NCBI GenBank assembly: GCA_965203435.1
Contig: CBDBCU010000001.1
Coordinates: forward strand, 124,001-188,000
From: CBDBCU01 sp965203435
GTDB taxonomy: Bacteria > Chloroflexota > Dehalococcoidia > Lucifugimonadales > UBA3495
DNA: 64,000 nt
Reading direction: 5' to 3'
Shown here: positions 30,039 through 37,888 of the stretch, one piece after another
Layout: each line of letters begins with the position of its first letter
Numbering within the stretch: position 1 is the first letter of the stretch
Notes under the pieces: model-generated
What the model was told of the DNA's origin: nothing
Database searches by the model: none
What the model saw: only the letters and a program-made list of their open reading frames with translations
Position numbers and translations under genes: made by a program

Positions 30039-31028
30039 TTAGCCCGCGTCGTCAAGCCCATCTTGGTAATCGTCCCCAAGGCCAAAGTCCACGTTCTCCA
30101 AGTAGGAGTTCATTACCTCTCGAAATTTGTGGTAGCTGGGAACAGCCCAAGCCTTCAGTTCCTCCAGCTTTTCGGGATCGTCCATGATGGTTACGGATTG
30201 CCCCCAGTACCAAGCAACCCTGCTGGCCCGGCGGTTGTCTAACCGTTCCCAGGACAAGGGTTCTCCCAGTTCCGGCTCGAACTTCTCCCTATCAGAGAGA
30301 AGCCGGTCAAAAATCCGCTTGTTCTGCTCGGCACTTTTAGTGTCAATGTAGAGTTCGACGCGGAACCTCCAAGGGTTGGCAGCAAAGACCATATTGATCC
30401 CCGCCCCCTTCATTGCCGATGGAGACAGCGTATAAGTATGGAACCCTACTTTGCGGCGATTGCCGGGATGAATCCGCTCCAGCAAATCCAGGAAAAACCC
30501 TTGATAGCGTTGGCCCCTCTCATTGGTTTGTCCGTCTTGGCTCCCCGAAAGTGATGGTGGAATGGATTTGGGCGCGACCACCACCTTGAAGTTAGGTGCT
30601 TTCCAGTCAGACCCCGCTATCTGCAAGACTTCCAACTCCACGCCAAAGAAGTCCAAGTTGCCGCGGGTGGCTTCGTTGAGCCACTCCAGAGCGTTACGAT
30701 GTTCGGCCCGGATTTCCGGGGATACCCAGATAACAACCCCACCACCCTTGCCGGCGGCGTAGGTCAGCAATTGCCCAAGGTGAGTATGGTTGGTGCGCTC
30801 CAGCTGGTTCTCGATGATGACCGGGCGGTTCTGTCCCGGCTCCTCACCTACCAGGTCGACGGAGAAATCACCGACAGCAACCTCGGACTCCACCAGTTGA
30901 ATGTCGATGTCGACAGCCTCGGCTAGGAAGTCAATGTTGTCCCGCAACCAAGGGGTAAAGTTCTGGGCTTCGTTGGCCCAAACCTCCCGGGGATTTACCC
31001 GTACCAGCTTGCCAAGCTGCTCCACCAT
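30039..31028 (-). CDS. DUF4268-domain protein, putative nuclease
   Basis: A 329-residue protein. The N-terminal half has a PD-(D/E)xK-like core: VGDFSVDLVGEE (Asp) and VIIENQLERTNHTHLGQLLTYAAG (Glu-x-Gln form), common in restriction-like proteins, followed by VVIWVSPEI. The C-terminal half (from GQRYQGFFLDLLERI) is typical of DUF4268, with RVELYIDTKSAEQNKRIFD. Members are found in genomic islands and are thought to act on DNA, without established function. It begins MVEQLGKLVRV just after a decayed toxin gene and ends 17 bp after uvrB on the other strand. The neighbourhood suggests a small, partly decayed defence patch. Confidence 0.75.
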   Translation of the reverse strand: MVEQLGKLVRVNPREVWANEAQNFTPWLRDNIDFLAEAVDIDIQLVESEVAVGDFSVDLVGEEPGQNRPVIIENQLERTNHTHLGQLLTYAAGKGGGVVIWVSPEIRAEHRNALEWLNEATRGNLDFFGVELEVLQIAGSDWKAPNFKVVVAPKSIPPSLSGSQDGQTNERGQRYQGFFLDLLERIHPGNRRKVGFHTYTLSPSAMKGAGINMVFAANPWRFRVELYIDTKSAEQNKRIFDRLLSDREKFEPELGEPLSWERLDNRRASRVAWYWGQSVTIMDDPEKLEELKAWAVPSYHKFREVMNSYLENVDFGLGDDYQDGLDDAG

Positions 31029-31039
31029 CGTTCCTGCCT

Positions 31040-31289
31040 CTGTTGACTTCGGGTTGCCCTGTGCCGGTAGGCTTTCCAGCGGTGTTGCACCCGCAACACA
31101 AAGTGACTATAACCCGCCAGTCGCCGACGCGCAACCGCCATTGGTCTTGGCGACCGCTCAGTTTGGTCAAGCCGCGATTCCCGGAGGCGGCCAGTGTATT
31201 TACTGCTTGACGCACCCGTTGCGCGTTAGCAGTCTCCAGCTGTCGCATATCCCGGGCAGCGGCGGGAGTCCACCAACCCGCCTATTCAC
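31040..31289 (-). pseudogene. RelE/ParE-type toxin remnant with two lesions
   Basis: Directly after the antitoxin (GTGA overlap at 31289-31286) the sequence encodes RelE-family pieces in three frames. GTG AAT AGG... gives the N-terminus (NRRV) in one frame; WTPAAARDMRQLETANAQRV through GRQDQWRLRVGDWRVIVTL is in a second; VLRVQHRWKAYRH, the family's C-terminal end, is in a third. One base is missing near 31266-31270, and a short deletion joins VTL to VLRV near 31105. No continuous toxin of family length (about 85 residues) can be made. The boundaries given are approximate. An intact toxin would be an mRNA interferase. Confidence 0.65.
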
Positions 31290-31537
31290 AACCCCAACTC
31301 CCGGGCCAGGGCCGCGTCGGGTATCATCGGCTCGTCCCGGTCGATCTCGGCCAGGGCTTCGTCAATTTTGGCGATTTCCTCCTCAGTCAGCGGCTCGTCC
31401 TCCTCCGGGGCGGTGAAAAAGGCGTAGGCTACCGGGTCGCACTTTTTCAGGTGGGCCAGCAGGATTTGATGGGCTTCCTCCCGGGTGCATTCGGGCAGCC
31501 AGTCCACCAGGGTGTGCAGGTCTTGCAAGGCGGTCAT
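31286..31537 (-). CDS. Antitoxin-like protein of a RelE-type pair
   Basis: An 83-residue acidic protein, MTALQDLHTLVDWLPECTRE at the N-terminus and ALAEIDRDEPMIPDAALARE near the end. The acidic C-terminal helix and the GTGA overlap with a RelE-like downstream gene are typical of antitoxins, although the N-terminal DNA-binding part is not a family I recognise. It starts 19 bp after the DUF4392 gene on the same strand and is intact, whereas its toxin is broken. It may now be an orphan antitoxin. Confidence 0.6.
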   Translation of the reverse strand: MTALQDLHTLVDWLPECTREEAHQILLAHLKKCDPVAYAFFTAPEEDEPLTEEEIAKIDEALAEIDRDEPMIPDAALARELGL

Positions 31538-31556
31538 TGCTTATCCCCTTTGGTCG

Positions 31557-32420
31557 TTAGGGTATCCCTTGGTTGGCCCGCTGATGCAGGGCGGTCAGGA
31601 TGGCGGCGTTCTGCTCCAGGGTAAAGTTGTCGACATAATAGCGGTTCAAGCCGCTGCCGCCATCCACCGCGCCGGCGTCGATCATTTGGCGAATAAAGCG
31701 GGCATCCTCCGCAATTGAGGGCAGCAAGTTGCGGCCGGTCAATTGGGAAAGGGCGGCGACCAGGCCATACCCGCCCCAATTGGATACGCTGGCGATGACC
31801 AGTTTATTCACGGTAGTGATAGCCGGTTCCTTAGGCAGCCGTTCTACCGGCGGGATGTGGGCCGCCAGGTTGCCCATACCGATTTCGTTGCCGCCGTCGC
31901 CAATGCCCACGGCAGGGATACCCATTTCGAAAAGGTAGTCAAGGCGAGCGGTGTAGGCGGTGATGTCCCGGGAAAGCATATTGAGGTAAAGATCCTGATG
32001 ATTGCGGCCGCAGCGTTCAATGGAAATAAGCAAGGCGGGACGGATTTGCGCGACCAGTTCGGCGGCGGCCCGCCGGCTTTCCGGAATGCCGGCGATGGGA
32101 AACTCCAGCACCGCGGCCCGGCCGCCCAGCCAATCCCGCAGCAAAGGGGCGGTGTAATGGTCGGTAATGTAACTAACCGGGCGGCCCAGGGCTTGCAGGG
32201 CCGCGCCGATAGCCACCGCCCCCGGCGGCCCGTCGGTTTCCGGCTGCCCCGCCGACAAAATGTAAAAGCCGGTCACTATGGCCGCCGGCCCCGCATTATC
32301 CAGCGCATATTGGGCGGCTTGCCGGCAAAAGTCGGGCGGCAACAGATGCCGCAACTCCGCCACGCCGCGCCGGTCGTCGGTCAGGATGATGTCCTCAATG
32401 GTGCTGCCGGTCGGGATCAC
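31557..32420 (-). CDS. D-glutamate cyclase-type protein (DUF4392)
   Basis: A 287-residue DUF4392 protein. Recognisable segments are VTGFYILSAGQPETDGPPGA near residue 48, SYITDHYTAPLLRDWL, the SIERCGRNHQDLYLNM segment near 131-146, and GIGDGGNEIGMGNL near 170. In the mammalian mitochondrial protein DGLUCY, this domain is fused behind a DUF1445 domain and catalyses reversible conversion between D-glutamate and 5-oxo-D-proline. Here the DUF1445 protein is encoded by the adjacent upstream gene, 94 bp away, a natural split of the same pair. The start is GTG 32420 behind AGGAG. Confidence 0.85.
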   Translation of the reverse strand: MIPTGSTIEDIILTDDRRGVAELRHLLPPDFCRQAAQYALDNAGPAAIVTGFYILSAGQPETDGPPGAVAIGAALQALGRPVSYITDHYTAPLLRDWLGGRAAVLEFPIAGIPESRRAAAELVAQIRPALLISIERCGRNHQDLYLNMLSRDITAYTARLDYLFEMGIPAVGIGDGGNEIGMGNLAAHIPPVERLPKEPAITTVNKLVIASVSNWGGYGLVAALSQLTGRNLLPSIAEDARFIRQMIDAGAVDGGSGLNRYYVDNFTLEQNAAILTALHQRANQGIP

Positions 32421-32514
32421 TTCTGCTCCTTGATATTGAAAGGATGGCTTGGGTAATTGCCATAAACGGGCTGGGCCGGCTGCCGGCCATCGCAGTCCGG
32501 CGGCAAAAACCCGG

Positions 32515-33309
32515 CTACAGTACGGCGTAGTCGGCGTCCCGTTGGGCGGTTACGAACATATAGCCGGGGGCGTGGGTAATCATCAGGGAGGGTTGGCAGT
32601 TCAGGGCTACGGCTTGGGGGGTAACGCCGCAGGCCCAGAACACCGGTTCCTCGCCGGGGCGGATTTCCACAGGATCGCCAAAATCGGGCCGGTCCAGGTT
32701 TCCGATGCCGATGGCGGCCGGGTCGCCGATATGTGCCGGCGCGCCGTGGGTGGCCGGGAAACGGGAAGTTACCTGCACCGCCCGGACGATTTGCTCCCGG
32801 CGCACCGGGCGCATACTGACCACCATCGGGCCGGAAAAGACGCCGGCCGGATGGGTCGGAATGTTGGTAACATACATCGGCACATTGCAGCCCATTTCCT
32901 GATGACGCAAGGGTATGCCGGCGTCAGCCATAGCGGTCTCAAAGGAAAAGCTGCAGCCCAGCAGAAAGGAAACCAGGTCCTCCCGCCACCGGCTCAGCAG
33001 GTTGTCGGTTTCCCCGGTCAGCTGCCCCCTTTCGTACACCCGATAGCCGGGAATATCGGTGCGGATGTCGGCCCCGGGGGCGGTAAGGGCCGGCTCCACC
33101 TGCCCGGCCTCGATCACTTCCAGCAAGGGGCAGGGCTTGGGATTGCGCTGGCAGAAAAGCAGGAAGTCAAAAGCCAGTTCCCGGGGCAGGATCGCCAGGT
33201 TAGCCTGGACATAGCCGGGGGCGACGCCGGAAGTTACGCCGCGCCAGTCGCCGCTGCGGATTTTCGCCCAGGTTTCTCCGGGGGTTTGAGGCAAGGTCTG
33301 CGTCAGCAT
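32515..33309 (-). CDS. DUF1445 putative hydro-lyase
   Basis: A 264-residue member of the YcsI/DUF1445 family: GVTSGVAPGYVQANLAILP near residue 25, DFLLFCQRNPKPCPLLEV, DIRTDIPGYRVYE, FLLGCSFSFE, RHQEMGCNVPMYVTNI, and a C-terminal VFWACGVTPQAV and ITHAPGYMFVTD-like end. This domain is the N-terminal half of the D-glutamate cyclase DGLUCY; the matching C-terminal half (DUF4392) is the next gene. GGGAG precedes the ATG at 33309. The pair is likely an operon, and the toxin-antitoxin remnant follows on the same strand. Confidence 0.85.
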   Translation of the reverse strand: MLTQTLPQTPGETWAKIRSGDWRGVTSGVAPGYVQANLAILPRELAFDFLLFCQRNPKPCPLLEVIEAGQVEPALTAPGADIRTDIPGYRVYERGQLTGETDNLLSRWREDLVSFLLGCSFSFETAMADAGIPLRHQEMGCNVPMYVTNIPTHPAGVFSGPMVVSMRPVRREQIVRAVQVTSRFPATHGAPAHIGDPAAIGIGNLDRPDFGDPVEIRPGEEPVFWACGVTPQAVALNCQPSLMITHAPGYMFVTAQRDADYAVL

Positions 33310-33387
33310 AGCTCTCCCGCCATTGGATATTGCGATTGCCTTTGCCGGTGGCGGTTTCCCTTTTCATCCGAATTTCAACTTTCCGCT

Positions 33388-33410
33388 CATCCTGAACTTG
33401 TTGAAGGATG
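33388..33410. repeat. Dispersed core repeat
   Basis: CATCCTGAACTTGTTGAAGG plus ATG at 33388-33410, upstream of the DUF1445 gene. Weak outer pairing only (GGTTTC / GAAACC). Confidence 0.7.
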
Positions 33411-33498
33411 AAACCGGCCTTGCCTATCATAGCAGGCCGGCTTTAGCGGATTCAATGGCAAGCAGTAGATTTACCGGCCAAAGCTGGCCGGCCGGGGT

Positions 33499-33527
33499 TT
33501 GTTAAAACCGGGCTAAACAAATATACT
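33499..33527 (+). promoter_or_regulatory. Promoter of the OmpR-type regulator gene
   Basis: TTGTTA (33499-33504), 17-bp spacer, TATACT (33522-33527); 35 bp before the ATG. Confidence 0.65.
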
Positions 33528-33561
33528 AGGGGAAAATCGGCGCGGCAGAGCTGCGCCCGGG

Positions 33562-34248
33562 ATGGGCAAACCGGTGTATAGCATTTTTCTCCTGGCAAGT
33601 CATGGCAGCGGCCTGCGCGCCTTGCTGGAAACCATTAGCAAGGCCGGCTTGTCCTGTAGGTTCGGCTCCGACCTGGCCCAGGTAGCGGAAGCGGCCGCGG
33701 CCCCGCCGGCCGGGCTGGACGCGGCCCTGCTGGATACGGATTCCTTTACGGCGGCCCAATGCCGGGTGATGGTGGAGGGCTGCCGGGAGTTGAAACTGCC
33801 GGCCCTGGCGGTAGTGCCGGGAGCCACCGTGGAAAGCTATGACCCGGCCCTGAACCCGGACGATTTTATCCTCAGTCCGGTGCAGCCGGCCGAGTTGATT
33901 GCCCGCATTAAACAGGCCAAACACCGGGTCAACGGGCCGGCCGGGGCGCAGCTGCTGAAAATCGGCGACCTGATGATTGACCTGGAACGCTACGATGTGA
34001 TGATGGCCGGCCGGCGGGTTTCCCTGACCTACAAGGAGTTTCAACTGCTGGTGATGCTGGCCTCCAACCCGGGCCGGGTCTATACCCGGGATGTGCTGCT
34101 CAGCCAGATTTGGGGCTACGACTACCTGGGCGGCACCCGCACCGTGGATGTCCATGTGCGCCGGTTGCGCTCCAAGATCGAGGATCCCGACCATTCCTTT
34201 GTGGAAACCATCTGGAATGTGGGGTATCGGTTCAAGGCGTTGGGTTAG
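33562..34248 (+). CDS. OmpR/PhoB-family DNA-binding protein with degenerate receiver
   Basis: A 228-residue protein. The C-terminal winged helix is a clear OmpR/PhoB domain: SLTYKEFQLLVMLASNPGRV, LLSQIWGYDY, RTVDVHVRRLRSKIEDPD, and VGYRFKALG. The N-terminal part has the length of a receiver domain but lacks the acidic pair (it begins SIFLLASHGSG) and the conserved Lys (ILSPVQPAEL in place of a KP motif); only one Asp region, LLDTDSF, remains. It is therefore probably controlled without phosphorylation. No histidine kinase is adjacent. Its last 17 bases overlap the end of the convergent NYN gene. Confidence 0.85.
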   Translation: MGKPVYSIFLLASHGSGLRALLETISKAGLSCRFGSDLAQVAEAAAAPPAGLDAALLDTDSFTAAQCRVMVEGCRELKLPALAVVPGATVESYDPALNPDDFILSPVQPAELIARIKQAKHRVNGPAGAQLLKIGDLMIDLERYDVMMAGRRVSLTYKEFQLLVMLASNPGRVYTRDVLLSQIWGYDYLGGTRTVDVHVRRLRSKIEDPDHSFVETIWNVGYRFKALG

Positions 34249-35167
34249 CGGAACTCGGCGCTGACCCTTTTGGTAAAGCGGCTAATGGCCATTGCTGAGA
34301 AGCTTTCGCTTGTTGGGTCATCTCGTAGCGTCGGGGCTGCCTGTTGCTGTTAGGCTCCAACGCGCCTTTCTTTTGTAGGATAGGCCAAAGTTCTTTTCTG
34401 AACTCGACCCCAAAATTCTGCCCACTAGCTTTAGCCAGTGCGTGTTTCGGCCACTGGCTTTTGATGATTTTCTGGCAGTCGGAGCTTTTGAACTTCCCCA
34501 CCGGGATTTGTTTGATGATGGCCTGCGCCATATCCTCCAGAGTTTTGACGCTCGCGAGCGTTGAATCTGCCGTTACTTCCGGCAGGAAGTTGACCTCGAC
34601 TTTCGCTGGCACGGTTTTTGTAGATTTCGGAAAAGGCACGGTATGGACGTGGCTGTTGGGAAAGAACTCCTGCATAAACAAGGAGCGGGTTCGCGGGCGG
34701 TCCGTTACTACCCACATGAACGGGACCTTGCCCGGTTGCTGACCTATCGCCGCCTGCTCGTCCCGCAGCTTGGAATACAGCGAAATGAAATCGCTGTCGT
34801 CGCTGACCACGGCAACGCAGTCAATCCGCCGCATCAAGAAGTCGGTCATAGCGTCGATGGCTATGGCAATGTCTGCGGAGTTTTTGGCCGGGTTGGCACT
34901 GAAGTGCTGAATCCCTTTGGCGCGGACGGAGATATGTGGGAAATGGCTTTCCGCCCACATACTCCATAGGTCAGATTGATCCGCCTTGACGTGGAGGGAC
35001 AAAAGAGACGGCTTCGGGAACGAATCGGGCCACGATGCCATTAAAGCCCGGACGACTTCTTGAGCCGCGGTCTGTAGATTCTCCACGTCGACATAAACCC
35101 CGCTGCCCAACGGGGCAGCCCGTTCCGCTGCCGGGTGTTGGCTCAATTTCCTGTTTTCCGCGACCAT
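34232..35167 (-). CDS. NYN-domain protein, putative ribonuclease
   Basis: A 311-residue protein with an N-terminal NYN (PIN-like) domain: GVYVDVENLQ near residue 23 (first acidic), KNSADIAIAIDAMTDFL near 93 (second), and VAVVSDDSDFISLYSKL near 120 (third). The acidic residues form the metal site of this nuclease fold. A C-terminal domain (residues about 215-295, KTLEDMAQAIIKQIPVGKFK and onward) resembles the small winged-helix domains that accompany NYN domains, possibly RNA-binding. The role could be RNA turnover or phage defence. It lies 55 bp downstream of recG on the same strand. Confidence 0.8.
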   Translation of the reverse strand: MVAENRKLSQHPAAERAAPLGSGVYVDVENLQTAAQEVVRALMASWPDSFPKPSLLSLHVKADQSDLWSMWAESHFPHISVRAKGIQHFSANPAKNSADIAIAIDAMTDFLMRRIDCVAVVSDDSDFISLYSKLRDEQAAIGQQPGKVPFMWVVTDRPRTRSLFMQEFFPNSHVHTVPFPKSTKTVPAKVEVNFLPEVTADSTLASVKTLEDMAQAIIKQIPVGKFKSSDCQKIIKSQWPKHALAKASGQNFGVEFRKELWPILQKKGALEPNSNRQPRRYEMTQQAKASQQWPLAALPKGSAPSSANPTP

Positions 35168-35222
35168 AGGTTGATTGTAGCAAGGGGCGGCGGGAGGGGC
35201 AAGGGCGGATAGGCAAGTCCGC

Positions 35223-37880
35223 TTAGCTGACCTCGGCGCTGACCCTTTCGGTGAAACGGGTTACTTGGGCCGCCAATTCAGCGTGTTCCGGGCGGGTCAG
35301 TTCCGGGTCGGCTTGCATCAGGCGGGCGGCTTCCCGCCGGGCCAGATCCAGCAGTTCCCGGTCGGACAGCTGCGCCATTCGCAGGTTGGGCAGGCCGCTT
35401 TGCCGGGTGCCAAAGAAATCCCCCGGGCCGCGCATTTCCAGGTCAATCTCCGCCAGCGTGAACCCGTCTTGATGCTGCTCCAGGGCCGTCAGCCGTTCTC
35501 TAGCAATGCCCGATGGCGCTTCCGACATCAGGATGCAGTAGCTCTTATGCTCGCCGCGGCCGACCCGGCCGCGGAACTGATGCAGTTGGGACAGGCCAAA
35601 GCGTTCCGCCCCCTCAATCAGCATCACATTGGCGTTAGGCACATCAATGCCCACTTCCACTACCGCCGTCGTTACCAGAATATCCAACGCCCCGTCCCGA
35701 AACTGGCGCATAACCTTATCCTTGTCCGCCGCCGTCATCCGGCCGTGCAGCAAAGCCAAGCGTAGTTGGGGAAAGATTTCCTGGGACAACCGGGCGTATT
35801 CCTCGGTGGCGGCCTTGGCCGCGATGCTGTCCGATTCGTCAATCAAAGGATGGACGATAAAGGCTTGCCGCCCCTCCTGGATATGCCGCGCGATAAAACC
35901 ATAAACGGCCCCCCGCCGTTCCGGATCGAACCAGCGGGTAAGGATTTCCTGGCGGCCCGGCGGCAGTTCGTCCAGGGTGGACAAGTCCAGGTCGCCGTAC
36001 AGAGTCAAGGTCAAGGTGCGCGGTATCGGGGTAGCGGACATAACCAGGGTGTGCGGATTTTCCTGGCTTTTCTGCCGCAGGGCAAAACGCTGCATTACGC
36101 CGAAACGATGCTGTTCGTCCATTACCGCCAGAGCCAGGTTGGGCATATTTACGCCGTCCTGAATCAAGGCGTGAGTGCCGATAAGCAAATCCAGGTTGCC
36201 CTCAGTAGCCATACTGTTCAGCTGGCGGCGGGGCCGGGCGCGGATGCTGCCGGTCAGCAAGCCCACGGTTACCGGGCGGCCCAGGGCGGCGCAGTAGGCG
36301 GTAAGGATGTTGTTTTCCTGGGCGGTAGGCCCCATTCCGCCCAACAGATTGCCGACGGTCTGAAAATGCTGTTCGGCCAGCACTTCGGTAGGCACCATTA
36401 TGGCCCCCTGATAACCGGCGGCGATGACGGACAGCAGGGCGGCCAGCACTACCACCGTTTTGCCGCTGCCCACTTCGCCCTGGAGTAGGCGGCTCATCGG
36501 CGGCGTACCCCGCCGCAAGTCGGCCAGGATTTCCTCCAGGCAGCGGCGCTGGGCGTTGGTCAAGGCAAAGGGCAGGGCGGCCAGCACCCGATCCAGCATA
36601 AGGGTATCGACGGCAATGGCGGCCCCGGCAATATCCTGAGCGTTGCGGTGGCGGCGGGCCAGCACCGACAGCTGCAAAATCAGCAGTTCGTCAAAGGCCA
36701 GCCGGCGGCGGGCCAGCGCCCATTGCCCCAGATTGTCCGGGTAATGGGCTTGCCGCAGGGCTTGCCGCAGCGGCATTAAACCGGTACGGGATAAAAGAGC
36801 GGCCGGCAGCGGATCGGCAACGCCGCCCAGCCATTCCCCCAGGGCTTGCCAGGCCAGACTGCGGAGATTGCGCCCGGTCAAGCCGGCGGTCAAGGGATAG
36901 ACCGGCGACAGACGCCCGGTATGAACCGGCGTTTGCCCTCGGCTGAGATCCTCGTACTCCGGGTTTTCCATCACCAGGCGGCCCTGAAAAGTATCCACCT
37001 TGCCGCTGAGGGCTATGGGCGTGTCCGCCTTGATCCGGCGGGCCATATAGCCCTGACCCAGCCAGGTTACTTTCAGGCTGCCGGTTTCATCCCGGAACAC
37101 GGCTTCCGTGGCCCGCAGGCGGCCCTGTTGCCCCAACCGGGTCTCCCGGATGTCGGCAAGGCGGCCGGCTACGGTCACTTCCTGCCCCGGCCGCAGTTCG
37201 GCGACTTTGGCGGTATGGGAATAATCCTGATGGTAGCGGGGGAAGTGGTAAAGCAAATCCCTGACCGTGACCACTTCCAGACGACTCAGCTTGGCGGCCA
37301 GTTTTTCGTCCACCCGTTTCAGGTTGGTTACCGAATCGTCCACGGTCAAACCCCGAGGCGGGGCGGTTTGCTTTTCGGCGGCGCGGCGGCGCGGCTTGGC
37401 GGGGGCGGGTTGCGGCGGCGATTCCTCAGTGGCGGCGCGGCGGCCCGGCTTGGCGGCGGCGGATTGCGGCGGCGGCGATTCTCCATTGGCGGCGCGGCGG
37501 CCGGGTTTGGCCGGGGCCGATTGCGGCGGCGATTCCGGTACGGCGGTTTCCGCGGCCGGGACGGATTGGCCGCCGTTCAGGATAGCCAGCCATTGACCGG
37601 CCCACTGTTCCCGCTCTGCCGGAGCCATAGCGGCGTAGGTTGGGCCGGGCAATGCCGGCATAGCGGGCGTCTTTTCCGCAAAGACCGCTAAATCCTCAGC
37701 CCAATGGTAGAGGAAACGATCGAGGCCGCCGACGACCGCCCGGTTGTTGAAACCATTGCGCTGCTCCCCTTCCAGAATTTTCCGGAAAGGCTCCATCCAG
37801 GCGGCGGCGTTTGCGGCGGCGGTAGCCATAGCGTAAAGGTACCGATTCTCTGCCGTTTTCCCTGGCGCGGCCGGCGGCAA
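35223..37880 (-). CDS. recG: ATP-dependent DNA helicase RecG with extended N-terminus
   Basis: An 885-residue RecG, longer than the usual 680-780. The core is complete: wedge/OB domain (RVDEKLAAKLSRLEVVTVRD and YHFPRYHQDY), Walker A QGEVGSGKTVV, DEQH-type box VMDEQHRFGV, motif III VMSATPIPRT, and the TRG region FRGRVGRGEHKSYC. The extra first 190 residues contain a helical domain and a Pro/Ala-rich linker with three repeats of about 20 residues (E-S-PPQ-x-APAKPGRRAA). RecG remodels stalled forks and junctions. It is the last gene of fakA-degV-recG; the gaps are 6 and 8 bp. Confidence 0.96.
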   Translation of the reverse strand: MPPAAPGKTAENRYLYAMATAAANAAAWMEPFRKILEGEQRNGFNNRAVVGGLDRFLYHWAEDLAVFAEKTPAMPALPGPTYAAMAPAEREQWAGQWLAILNGGQSVPAAETAVPESPPQSAPAKPGRRAANGESPPPQSAAAKPGRRAATEESPPQPAPAKPRRRAAEKQTAPPRGLTVDDSVTNLKRVDEKLAAKLSRLEVVTVRDLLYHFPRYHQDYSHTAKVAELRPGQEVTVAGRLADIRETRLGQQGRLRATEAVFRDETGSLKVTWLGQGYMARRIKADTPIALSGKVDTFQGRLVMENPEYEDLSRGQTPVHTGRLSPVYPLTAGLTGRNLRSLAWQALGEWLGGVADPLPAALLSRTGLMPLRQALRQAHYPDNLGQWALARRRLAFDELLILQLSVLARRHRNAQDIAGAAIAVDTLMLDRVLAALPFALTNAQRRCLEEILADLRRGTPPMSRLLQGEVGSGKTVVVLAALLSVIAAGYQGAIMVPTEVLAEQHFQTVGNLLGGMGPTAQENNILTAYCAALGRPVTVGLLTGSIRARPRRQLNSMATEGNLDLLIGTHALIQDGVNMPNLALAVMDEQHRFGVMQRFALRQKSQENPHTLVMSATPIPRTLTLTLYGDLDLSTLDELPPGRQEILTRWFDPERRGAVYGFIARHIQEGRQAFIVHPLIDESDSIAAKAATEEYARLSQEIFPQLRLALLHGRMTAADKDKVMRQFRDGALDILVTTAVVEVGIDVPNANVMLIEGAERFGLSQLHQFRGRVGRGEHKSYCILMSEAPSGIARERLTALEQHQDGFTLAEIDLEMRGPGDFFGTRQSGLPNLRMAQLSDRELLDLARREAARLMQADPELTRPEHAELAAQVTRFTERVSAEVS

Positions 37881-37888
37881 AACCCGGT

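Noticed and set aside
32515..33309. Part of the toxin-antitoxin operon
   Set aside because: Same strand and close spacing, but the DUF1445 and DUF4392 genes pair with each other by known domain fusion; the antitoxin is better seen as a separate unit inserted downstream.
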